This document shows, piece by piece, positions 24,407-31,276 of a stretch of 64,000 nucleotides of DNA (positions within the stretch are counted from its first letter, which is position 1; every line of letters starts with the position of its first letter). The stretch covers positions 202,358-266,357 of the forward strand of contig NZ_JAHLPT010000002.1 in NCBI RefSeq assembly GCF_018918025.1, given 5' to 3'. The notes below the pieces were generated by a model. It did no database searches, was not told the DNA's origin, and saw only the letters and a list, made by a program, of their open reading frames with translations. The DNA is from Oscillibacter sp. MSJ-31 (GTDB taxonomy: Bacteria > Bacillota > Clostridia > Oscillospirales > Oscillospiraceae). Made by a program: the position numbers and the translations under genes.

Positions 24407-24727
24407 ATGATGAGTTTATTTGATTTTAACCATGACGGAATAGTGAGTGAAAGTGAGCGTGCAATTGCTCTCGGCGCAATTCTATCTGCAATTTCCGAGA
24501 TAGATACAGATGCTGAAATCTCCGTGTCTATTGAAGAAGATGAGGATTATGAAAGCTTGTCTCCTGATGAGCTGGCAGACCGATGGGATGATCTTCGCAT
24601 ACAGCGCGACATTCTCGATAGCGAAGAACCCGATGACCCCGACAGTGAAGCATATGAAGAGTGGGAGGAACAGCGCGAGTTGCTCGACGAAAAGATTGAA
24701 GAAATCGAGGATTTGATAGAAGGTTGA
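24407..24727 (+). CDS. Acidic protein with an EF-hand-like N-terminus
   Basis: The 106-residue protein starts MMSLFDFNHDGIVSESE, a DxNxDG calcium-loop-like motif, and continues as an acidic coiled coil. AGAGAGGAGCG lies upstream. The function is unknown. It starts a new operon after the 24280 terminator, together with the small membrane protein and the PolC-like protein. Confidence 0.6.
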   Translation: MMSLFDFNHDGIVSESERAIALGAILSAISEIDTDAEISVSIEEDEDYESLSPDELADRWDDLRIQRDILDSEEPDDPDSEAYEEWEEQRELLDEKIEEIEDLIEG

Positions 24728-24737
24728 GGTAACTATT

Positions 24738-24929
24738 ATGGCTGGTAGATATCGTAGGAATGGAGAAGTCGAAACGCTCGGTTGTTTGGTTCAGATACTG
24801 TTATTGATTTTTGCTATGCCTCTCGTTGGACTTTACCTCCTGGTGCCCCCAAATTCAAGCACAAAAGAGCTTGGAATCCTATTGACCGTTTTCGGCTTTG
24901 CTCTTTGGATCATTTTCCTCGTAATGTAA
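24738..24929 (+). CDS. Small two-helix membrane protein
   Basis: The 63-residue protein has a basic start (AGRYRRNGEV) and two hydrophobic helices (LVQILLLIFAMPLVGLYLLV and GILLTVFGFALWIIFLVM). TTGAGGTAAC lies upstream of the ATG. Confidence 0.6.
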   Translation: MAGRYRRNGEVETLGCLVQILLLIFAMPLVGLYLLVPPNSSTKELGILLTVFGFALWIIFLVM

Positions 24930-24982
24930 AGGCACTAAAATATATCAACATAAATCAATTTTAATCAAAGGGGAGGACTTAC

Positions 24983-26254
24983 ATGAAAGATCAGCCTTTG
25001 TATAATCTAAGGACTTGCTGTGAAGACGCACTGCGCGAACTGTATCCGGCAGGCATCCCGAATGAGGTATCCCAACGGTTTGAACGGGAAATCGATTACT
25101 TGTCAGAAAAGCCGGATTGCCATGACGATTTTCTGCTGTTTAAGGAACTTAGCGATGCAGCCAAGCGAACCTGCGGGAAATTATATCTTGCAGGGACGAT
25201 AACCAATTCGATCCTGATCTATCTATTAGGTGACCACGAACTGAATCCTATGCCGGCACACTATTACTGTCCCAACTGCGGCTATTATCACGAAGAATCA
25301 CAGGCAGTTGTCGGATTGGATCTGCCCGAAAGAAATTGCCCACACTGCAGATCTGCCCTGCGCAGAGATGGTTTTTCGCTGCGGGATGAGTACGTGTGGA
25401 AGGCTTCCTCTGAAATGACTTTCGAGTATCGGATGACCTCACGCGTGATTCCCCTTGCCCGCAAAGTCATTGAACGGCATTATGCGAGGCAGCATCGGCA
25501 TATGGCATTGCTCGGCTGGCAAAACAGCGACCAGTTGGAAGTATCTGGCATGGTCATTCTCCCCGCTGGGAAGGGCCTTGCAGATTATCAAGAATTTGTC
25601 GGCATAACTCAGGACGGCAAAGAGTGCCTATGCTACGATTGGCACCTTTTTGAAAGAGAAAACCTCAAGAAGATTTTACTTTTAAGACTCAACCTCTTGG
25701 ATGTACTCGACAAAGTGCAATGGGAAACCGGCGCTCTGGCTGATGACATAACGCCAGAAGAACTCTATGATGTTTCCTGCCAAGACATCCTCAACACATT
25801 GGTTCTGGAGCAGGGCGAATACAACGTGTTATTCAAACTGAAGCCAAAGACATTTCGGGAAAAGATGGATCTACTTTCTGCCACCCATAATACTTATCAC
25901 GCAGAAGATAGCTGCGATTCGTTTGTTTCTTTTCAAGAATTCTCGGAAAATCCGCTGTTTTTGTCTTGCCCAATTTATACTCGCGATGATGTCTTCGACA
26001 TGCTCCGGCAGATCTATAAGAATGCAGGCGAAGCGTTTTTTGATGCGGAAGACGTGCGCAATGGAAGGGGCTATAAAGGCACTTGCGTCTTTAGCGCTGA
26101 GGTACCAGAGGAACTTAAGAGGATCACCCAACACGTTAGCTATCTTTTCCCTCGTGCATTTGGGCAATGGCATATGCTGCAATACATGCGTCTTGCCAAG
26201 TATTTGAAATTAGACCGTCATGCATATTGCAAGGTGATATCTTCACAAAAATAA
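24983..26254 (+). CDS. PolC-derived protein without polymerase active-site residues
   Basis: The 423-residue protein follows replicative DNA polymerase PolC from the palm onward. It keeps NPMPAHYYCPNCG (PolC NPLPPHYVCP-type), the zinc cysteines 96, 99, 119 and 122, GLDLPERNCPHC, the GMVILP segment (PolC GGIIVVP), YDWHLFERENLKK (PolC FDFHSIHDNLLK) and the end region SYLFPRAFGQWHML (PolC KYMFPKAHAAAYVL). The SRGSVGSS motif is AGTITNS here and the catalytic D-x-D is gone (SSEMTFEYRM). There is no exonuclease or PHP domain. It may bind a clamp, template or partner rather than polymerise. GGGGAGG lies upstream. Confidence 0.85.
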   Translation: MKDQPLYNLRTCCEDALRELYPAGIPNEVSQRFEREIDYLSEKPDCHDDFLLFKELSDAAKRTCGKLYLAGTITNSILIYLLGDHELNPMPAHYYCPNCGYYHEESQAVVGLDLPERNCPHCRSALRRDGFSLRDEYVWKASSEMTFEYRMTSRVIPLARKVIERHYARQHRHMALLGWQNSDQLEVSGMVILPAGKGLADYQEFVGITQDGKECLCYDWHLFERENLKKILLLRLNLLDVLDKVQWETGALADDITPEELYDVSCQDILNTLVLEQGEYNVLFKLKPKTFREKMDLLSATHNTYHAEDSCDSFVSFQEFSENPLFLSCPIYTRDDVFDMLRQIYKNAGEAFFDAEDVRNGRGYKGTCVFSAEVPEELKRITQHVSYLFPRAFGQWHMLQYMRLAKYLKLDRHAYCKVISSQK

Positions 26255-26282
26255 GCAATTCAAAACGGATGGAGGACGTCAA

Positions 26283-26507
26283 ATGCGAGCATTATTAAGA
26301 GATGGGCAGGATCAAACGCGCATTGCCCTTGAAGTTGAAGAAGCCGTCTATGATCCGGAAAGCAACCAGCTTTTCCTCTACACCAGCAGCGAGACCTGCT
26401 ATGTTGTTTCCAAAGTTGTAAAAGCCAATGCTGATTCATTTATTGAAGAGCTGGCCGCAAAGGGATATTGCGATTTGACTCAGTTTGAATCCGTACAGGA
26501 CGAGTAA
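26283..26507 (+). CDS. Small conserved protein
   Basis: A 74-residue soluble protein with alternating strands and helices (RIALEVEEAVYDPESNQLFL, then FIEELAAKGYCDL). It follows the PolC-like gene with GGAGGACG upstream. No function is known to me. Confidence 0.6.
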   Translation: MRALLRDGQDQTRIALEVEEAVYDPESNQLFLYTSSETCYVVSKVVKANADSFIEELAAKGYCDLTQFESVQDE

Positions 26508-26647
26508 TCAAGGAACTCCTTTTGTCAAGAGGGATACGCGCCGAATTTCCCCGTTCTTTTTTGTATCCAACGCCGATTGAAGTAAGACAAGCAATATGTT
26601 ACCCTTCTATATGTTGTGTTTACAGGTAAGCGGAGAAAGGATTTCTG

Positions 26648-26902
26648 GTGTTTGAGCTTGACGAAATGGCTGTTTTGCAGGGACTAATTGACCAGTATCT
26701 CATCGGGGCATCTTCACCTGAAGTTGCCGCTGAGTACAACGAATTGCAGGCACATCTGAATGATGGTCACCTCACGAAAAAAGACCTCCATAGTGTCCAG
26801 AAGGCACTGGTCTTTTTCCTCCCCTGCTTCAGGGGCAATTATGAGATGGAGTCGATATTGACTCGCTCCCTCGTGCGAACTACCAGAATGATCAATGCGT
26901 AA
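26648..26902 (+). CDS. Small helical protein
   Basis: An 84-residue helical protein with a GTG start supported by GGAGAAAGG upstream. It contains KDLHSVQKALVFFLPCFRGN. It is the last gene before the 26972 terminator, 140 bp after its neighbour; that gap holds no clear feature. Confidence 0.5.
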   Translation: MFELDEMAVLQGLIDQYLIGASSPEVAAEYNELQAHLNDGHLTKKDLHSVQKALVFFLPCFRGNYEMESILTRSLVRTTRMINA

Positions 26903-26971
26903 CGGAGTTAGATCGGTTTCGCCTTATAAAGTCCATAATCACCGCAAAAGCGCTCATGCTGATTTGCAATT

Positions 26972-26998
26972 AAAAAAGGCTCCACTCTATGTGGAGCC
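26972..26998 (-). terminator. Rho-independent terminator
   Basis: GGCTCCAC and GTGGAGCC form an 8-bp stem. On the minus strand six T follow, so it mainly ends the transcript of the gene at 27088-27258; in the plus direction the T-run is weak. Confidence 0.8.
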
Positions 26999-27087
26999 TC
27001 AATTTATATTCCTGCTCGGATATAGTGCGTAATCTTCGAGCAGACAAGCTGAGACAAAACTGGTTTTTTCAGAAGGGACACTCTAAA

Positions 27088-27258
27088 TCACATTATTTCT
27101 GAATTTCTTAGATGTTCTAGGGCAGCATCCACCAGTTTCAGCTTCTGCCCCGTGGAACAAGGTAGCTTCCGGATACGCTTCAGTACCTGCTCGGACTGGA
27201 ACTTTGCCAGCTCCTGCCCAAGTTCCCTCTGCGCCTGCTGTGATTTTGGTAAAATCAT
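27088..27258 (-). CDS. Small hypothetical protein
   Basis: A 56-residue basic helical protein (MILPKSQQAQRELGQELAKF at the start). The ATG at 27258 has GGAGG five nt upstream and overlaps the stop of a 16-codon TTG-started leader frame that has its own AAGGAGGG, which suggests translational coupling. Function unknown. Confidence 0.5.
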   Translation of the reverse strand: MILPKSQQAQRELGQELAKFQSEQVLKRIRKLPCSTGQKLKLVDAALEHLRNSEIM

Positions 27259-27698
27259 AAGTACCTCCATAGATACTCTCCTTCACATTGCGTTTTCTGT
27301 TTCAATTTATATACCCTCCTTCGCTGATTTCCTGACAGTGTAGCACAGATTTAGCTGGAGTGAAAGAACAGTGTGAGCACAAGAAGAAACGTAATTTGAC
27401 GGAAGGACAAGTACGGTTCCCGCCCGTACACAGCGATTTGGAAAGCTCCTCGCCCTTTATGCTGTTGACTTTGGTCGTAATATGACATACGAAATCACTA
27501 TTAAAGTAAACGATTAGGTCAGACGTGAAGGCTCTACACGAGATTCATAAACCGCACAGATCTAATTTGAAAGAAACCGCAGAAAAAGGTTCGCAAATGC
27601 GAAACAGATTGCAAACAAATATACAGTGCAGAGGAACGGTTGTTAGTGTACTTACCTTGGAATCTCTTGCACCAGAACGATACAACAAGAACTCATAC

Positions 27699-27735
27699 AG
27701 CCTCCGGTTGAAGCCAACCGGAGGCTGCCTTTTTC
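27699..27735 (+). terminator. Strong terminator with no gene upstream
   Basis: AGCCTCCGGTT and AACCGGAGGCT pair as an 11-bp stem, loop GAAGCC, then GCCTTTTT. The 400 bp before it (27290-27698) contain no gene that I can support on this strand, only short frames such as one ending at 27519. It may end an unrecognised RNA or be a leftover. Confidence 0.75.
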
Positions 27736-27756
27736 TGTGCCGTGAAATATTGAATC

Positions 27757-27885
27757 GCAACTTGTTTATCCGATATGCTATAAACAAGTTGCGGCCTGTG
27801 CAGAGCCAAAAGCGGAAGCAAACTTGTCGTATGACAAGTTTATTGCAAAAAACAACTTGACGTATGACAAGTGGTATTATACAAT
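27757..27885 (+). promoter_or_regulatory. ACTTGT palindromic operators and promoter of the HipA-like cassette
   Basis: A 13-bp perfect inverted repeat (GCAACTTGTTTAT, 27757-27769, and its complement at 27780-27792) is followed by ACTTGTC-GTAT-GACAAGT at 27821-27840 and a near copy at 27855-27872. The last overlaps a promoter: TTGACG at 27857, 17-bp spacer, TACAAT at 27880. Repeated copies of one palindrome at a promoter indicate an autorepressor, most likely encoded in the cassette. Confidence 0.75.
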
Positions 27886-27905
27886 GGCAGCGAGGTGAAG
27901 CGCTT

Positions 27906-28724
27906 ATGCAAATGACGAAGGAAAAACAGGATCTGACCTATCTTTCTTGGTCAGTCTATCGCAATTCTTCCGGAACTGCCGGTTCTTTTCTGAAAGCATA
28001 CTCCGAACTCGGCGGAAAGAAGACCTATTACAAGCTCTCAAACTTCGATAAGGCACGTGGGGTCATTGGGCATGAGTGCGTGAACGAGCTGATCGTTGAC
28101 CGGCTGCTGACCATACTGGGGATTCCTCATCTGTCCTATCAGCTGATCCATGCGGATGTTTCAGTGGATGGCAGAACCCATGAGGTTTATCTCTGCGCCT
28201 CGGAGGATTTCAAGGCAAAGAGCGAATCCAAGACCGCTTTGGATGCCTACAAAGAGTTGGAAGCGCTACCGGATGAGTCCGCTTTGGATTTCTGCATCCG
28301 TATGGGATGGGAAGACTATGTTTATCAGATGCTGATCGTAGACTATCTGATCCTGAACCGGGATCGCCACGGTGCCAATATTGAGGTGCTGCGCAACAGC
28401 CGAAAGAAGACGATTCGTCTGGCTCCCCTGTTTGACCACGGCCTCTCTCTGCTTTGCAGCTGCCCGGATGATGCTGCGGCGGCTGCATTCGATGTGATGG
28501 CCGACAAGCCCTGCAACAACTTTATCGGCTCAAAGTCCACATGGGATAACCTGCGTATCATTCCGAAGGATAAAATGCCAAAGCTGACGCCGCTGCACGA
28601 GAGCGACAGGCGGATACTGATGGAAGGGCTGGACGGCGTGCTTTCGCAGACGCTTCAGGACAAGATATGGGAAATGATTTGGAAAAGGTGGTGCGCGTAT
28701 GAAGATTTTTGCCATTCGAGATGA
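27906..28724 (+). CDS. HipA-like kinase domain protein
   Basis: HipA-type kinases are toxins that phosphorylate translation factors. The 272-residue protein has the kinase catalytic loop LNRDRHGANIEV and the metal motif LFDHGLSLLCS, but lacks the usual N-terminal subdomain 1, like HipT of HipBST systems. Start at 27906 is supported by GAGGTG and by the promoter position at 27857-27885. It overlaps the next gene by 26 bp. Confidence 0.8.
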   Translation: MQMTKEKQDLTYLSWSVYRNSSGTAGSFLKAYSELGGKKTYYKLSNFDKARGVIGHECVNELIVDRLLTILGIPHLSYQLIHADVSVDGRTHEVYLCASEDFKAKSESKTALDAYKELEALPDESALDFCIRMGWEDYVYQMLIVDYLILNRDRHGANIEVLRNSRKKTIRLAPLFDHGLSLLCSCPDDAAAAAFDVMADKPCNNFIGSKSTWDNLRIIPKDKMPKLTPLHESDRRILMEGLDGVLSQTLQDKIWEMIWKRWCAYEDFCHSR

Positions 28725-29514
28725 ATCAGCACAGGAGCAGAAGGATCTGGCGTACCTCCTGTACTACGAGCAGGAAAAGCGGTTCTACATTGAGCTGCCG
28801 GAGAACGCAGACGCATGGGAGACACCGCTGCTGCTGGACTCCTTTGTGAAGCGCGGAGAAACCACAGTCAATTCCTATTGGAGCAAAATCTGGGTTCAGC
28901 AGCGGATCGTTCCGACCGACCGCCAGAACATTGGCGAGATTTTGCGCGACAATCATCTGAAGGAATACGATGAGTATGAGTTATTGATGCTGGCAATGGG
29001 GCGATGCGCGCAGGACGATTACTACCTCGTTCCCATTGATGAGAAGGAGCTTCCGGAAGAAATTACGAAGCGCTTCTCCAAGAGAATTGAAGATGTGCTG
29101 CCGCTGGAGGATCATTGCCTGCTGGTGTTTTTCCGGGATGGCGCGGTGAAGAAGTGCGATTTGCAGAAGCACTTTGAAAAGACGAAGGCGTTTCAGATCC
29201 TTCTCAAGAAGCCGGACTATTTTCAGCATGTGCAGATGCAGACGGGCGGATACGGCGTTACGTGGGATGTGAACATGACCGTTTCGGATACGATGCTCTA
29301 TCGAATTGGCAAAAGTGTTCCTCTGACGGCGGCTGATTTCCGAAACTTTGCCGCCCACAGAGTCATCAACGCAGCGGAAGCGGCGGAGATCTTGGGCTGC
29401 TCCCGGCAGAACATCATTGACCTAACAAAACGCGGAAAGCTCCATCCGATCAAATCCTCGGAAAAGAGTACGTTGTACCTCAAAAGTGAGATCCTGAAAC
29501 GGAATTGGCAGTGA
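28699..29514 (+). CDS. DUF2442-HTH protein, probable antitoxin or regulator of the HipA-like kinase
   Basis: The 271-residue protein has an N-terminal part of unclear family (YFYYEQ-like strand region, then SKIWVQQRIVPTDRQNIG), a DUF2442 domain (FFRDGAVKKCDLQKHFE, GYGVTWDVNMTVSD, LYRIG) and a C-terminal excisionase-type helix-turn-helix (INAAEAAEILGCSRQNIIDL). The N-terminal part may stand in for the missing HipA subdomain. The HTH is the natural binder of the ACTTGT palindromes. Regulator role is inferred from context. Confidence 0.7.
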   Translation: MKIFAIRDESAQEQKDLAYLLYYEQEKRFYIELPENADAWETPLLLDSFVKRGETTVNSYWSKIWVQQRIVPTDRQNIGEILRDNHLKEYDEYELLMLAMGRCAQDDYYLVPIDEKELPEEITKRFSKRIEDVLPLEDHCLLVFFRDGAVKKCDLQKHFEKTKAFQILLKKPDYFQHVQMQTGGYGVTWDVNMTVSDTMLYRIGKSVPLTAADFRNFAAHRVINAAEAAEILGCSRQNIIDLTKRGKLHPIKSSEKSTLYLKSEILKRNWQ

Positions 29515-29521
29515 TCATGCG

Positions 29522-29568
29522 TTATACCCCTTTATACCCCTTTCGAAAAGGGTATAAAGGGGTATAAA
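29522..29568. terminator. 18-bp perfect inverted repeat after the cassette
   Basis: TTATACCCCTTTATACCC (29522-29539) and its complement (29551-29568) flank an 11-nt loop; each arm also repeats TATACCCCTT internally. It lies just after the cassette stop. No T-run is seen, so it may be a terminator-like hairpin or a protein-binding site. Confidence 0.55.
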
Positions 29569-29630
29569 AGATTTTTGGGTATTATGAAACTTGAGTTGTA
29601 TACCATGAATATTCATTGTACTGATCAAGA

Positions 29631-29659
29631 TTGACAACCATCTTAGCTTTTGCTATAAT
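29631..29659 (+). promoter_or_regulatory. Consensus sigma-A promoter
   Basis: TTGACA, 17-bp spacer, TATAAT: a perfect consensus. It leads into a hairpin within 20 nt of the predicted start rather than into a gene. Confidence 0.75.
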
Positions 29660-29665
29660 ATCATT

Positions 29666-29715
29666 AGAAAAACGGTTCCCCACGACCTGAATTGGTCGTG
29701 GGGAGTCTGTGTTTT
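29666..29715 (+). ncRNA. Possible short RNA with terminal hairpin
   Basis: The predicted start near 29666 is followed by a perfect 10-bp stem (CCCCACGACC, 29678-29687, with GGTCGTGGGG, 29694-29703) and AGTCTGTGTTTT. A transcript of about 50 nt would result. It may be a small RNA of the element end or a terminated leader. The region to 29860 contains no gene; its function is unknown. Confidence 0.4.
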
Positions 29716-29860
29716 ATACCACAATTTTGACCACAACTGGACTCAAAGCAGATAAACACCACCTGTTTAGATATAACCATAAATACTTCTTTAGTACCTA
29801 TTTACTACCAAAAACGTAATTTTTTGCAACAAAAACAGCACTTTAAGCCTTTGGGAGCAA

Positions 29861-29894
29861 GATGTCGGGAGTTCGAGTCTCCCATCTCGGACCA
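29861..29894 (+). other. tRNA 3'-end fragment, probable right attachment site
   Basis: GGGAGTTCGAGTCTCCC is a canonical T-arm and is followed by ATCTCGG-A-CCA, a 3' acceptor strand with encoded CCA. The D and anticodon arms and the 5' acceptor are missing upstream. This is the signature of an element integrated into the 3' end of a tRNA gene. The intact copy should lie at the other end, left of the window. The anticodon cannot be read. Confidence 0.8.
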
Positions 29895-29930
29895 CAGCCC
29901 CTGAAATCATTCGATTTCAGGGGCTGTTTT
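29895..29930 (+). terminator. Terminator following the tRNA fragment
   Basis: CAGCCCCTGAAAT pairs with ATTTCAGGGGCTG (13 bp), loop CATTCG, then TTTTCTTATTT. This is the expected downstream terminator of the original tRNA gene. Confidence 0.85.
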
Positions 29931-29959
29931 CTTATTTAAGTACGCACCTCTTTGAACAG

Positions 29960-31276
29960 TTAAAATATTAGCGCACTTTTGAATTCTTGTTCGCAGGTTT
30001 TCATTCTTGCGGAAAATTCAGCGTAATTTAGCACATCCACGGGAATTTTCAGACCATGCTTGGTAATGCTGATGTCATCATGCGGCACGACATTTTTCTC
30101 ATAGGTCGAACCACGATTCAACCACAATTTCAAATCGTCAGACCCTTCCGCTTCCGGATAGAGATAGTAGCCAGCCTTTGCATCAAAACGGAACATATAG
30201 GCAAGCACCTGTAAATAATCTCGATTGCCAATGTTATCAATCGGCTTATACTTGGCGTCGGCAATAATTCTCATTTCGCTGTTCCGGCTGATGAAATCAG
30301 GATAGATCAATCCCACATTTCCAGCAAACAATCTCTGCGCGCCTTTGCCACCTTTATTCATTGGGTGATAAAACACATCTTCTATCAGCGAATTGATGTA
30401 TTCCTCCCATAACCATGCTCCATCGAACAGGATGCCATATATCTGTCTCGCCCCTGTCCCGATTTGGTGTTTCTGATGTCGGAGAATTAAGAGGCACAAA
30501 CGTTGCAATGCGAGATACTCTCTGAAATAAGCGTGTCGGACAGCATTCTTTTTGTTTTGCTCAATGATCTTCTGCCTGTCACACAGCTCATATTCTGAAG
30601 TCGCATCTATAACGAGTTTTACCTCGTCTTTCACTTTGATAAGAAGATTATTTCCGTAAGACTTTCTTTTGATGAACTCTATGGTATGCCGCACCAGTTC
30701 CATCAGGCTGTTATCGTAGGAAAATTCTCTCTGGCTGTATGCAACATTTCCTACAAATGGGGTGTTCTTCTCTATATGCCTTGCAACATCAATGGTGCCT
30801 TTTACATTTCCGTCATTATACCTACGACGAATATACTTCTTGAACAAGCCCTTCCGCATCGCTGCTTTGAGGTAATACGGAAACAGAAACAGCAGAAAAT
30901 TGAACAGCCGATTATCTTGATTGGCGTCGGAATCCAAATCTACTATATTGGGAAAGTCCAGAACTTTGTCTAAAAGATACTGGAAAAAGTAATCCTCACC
31001 CTCTCCGCAAAAACGGGATGCGATCACAAGCCGCTCATCACCGTAGCCAAGAAAGCCCATCACATTGCCGGAGCGATAGGTGTCATTGACGCTTTGGAGG
31101 ATCATCTGATCTTGCGTAATATCCTCTGCATCTTTTACGGTTTCAGGAAATACGAACACGCCTTCACGCTCAAGCTGTTCCAACGTTTTATCTGCAATTT
31201 TGCCTGTCAGCCTCGCTACTTGAGAAAAGGCATCCTTTTTCTGCTGAGAGTTATCCTTGATCCTGAGCAGCTTCAT
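29960..31276 (-). CDS. mcrC: McrC, nuclease subunit of a McrBC restriction system
   Basis: McrBC cuts DNA with modified cytosines. The 438-residue McrC has the PD-(D/E)xK core LIYPDFISRNSEMRIIADAKYK-type (PDF, then ADAKYK) in its C-terminal third and an N-terminal recognition region. I chose the ATG at 31276 with AGAGGTGA upstream. It overlaps the end of mcrB by 26 bp. Confidence 0.9.
   Translation of the reverse strand: MKLLRIKDNSQQKKDAFSQVARLTGKIADKTLEQLEREGVFVFPETVKDAEDITQDQMILQSVNDTYRSGNVMGFLGYGDERLVIASRFCGEGEDYFFQYLLDKVLDFPNIVDLDSDANQDNRLFNFLLFLFPYYLKAAMRKGLFKKYIRRRYNDGNVKGTIDVARHIEKNTPFVGNVAYSQREFSYDNSLMELVRHTIEFIKRKSYGNNLLIKVKDEVKLVIDATSEYELCDRQKIIEQNKKNAVRHAYFREYLALQRLCLLILRHQKHQIGTGARQIYGILFDGAWLWEEYINSLIEDVFYHPMNKGGKGAQRLFAGNVGLIYPDFISRNSEMRIIADAKYKPIDNIGNRDYLQVLAYMFRFDAKAGYYLYPEAEGSDDLKLWLNRGSTYEKNVVPHDDISITKHGLKIPVDVLNYAEFSARMKTCEQEFKSALIF

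Noticed and set aside
27484..27519. A short peptide gene MTYEITIKVND
   Set aside because: Eleven codons without a ribosome site; more likely chance or the tail of a decayed gene.
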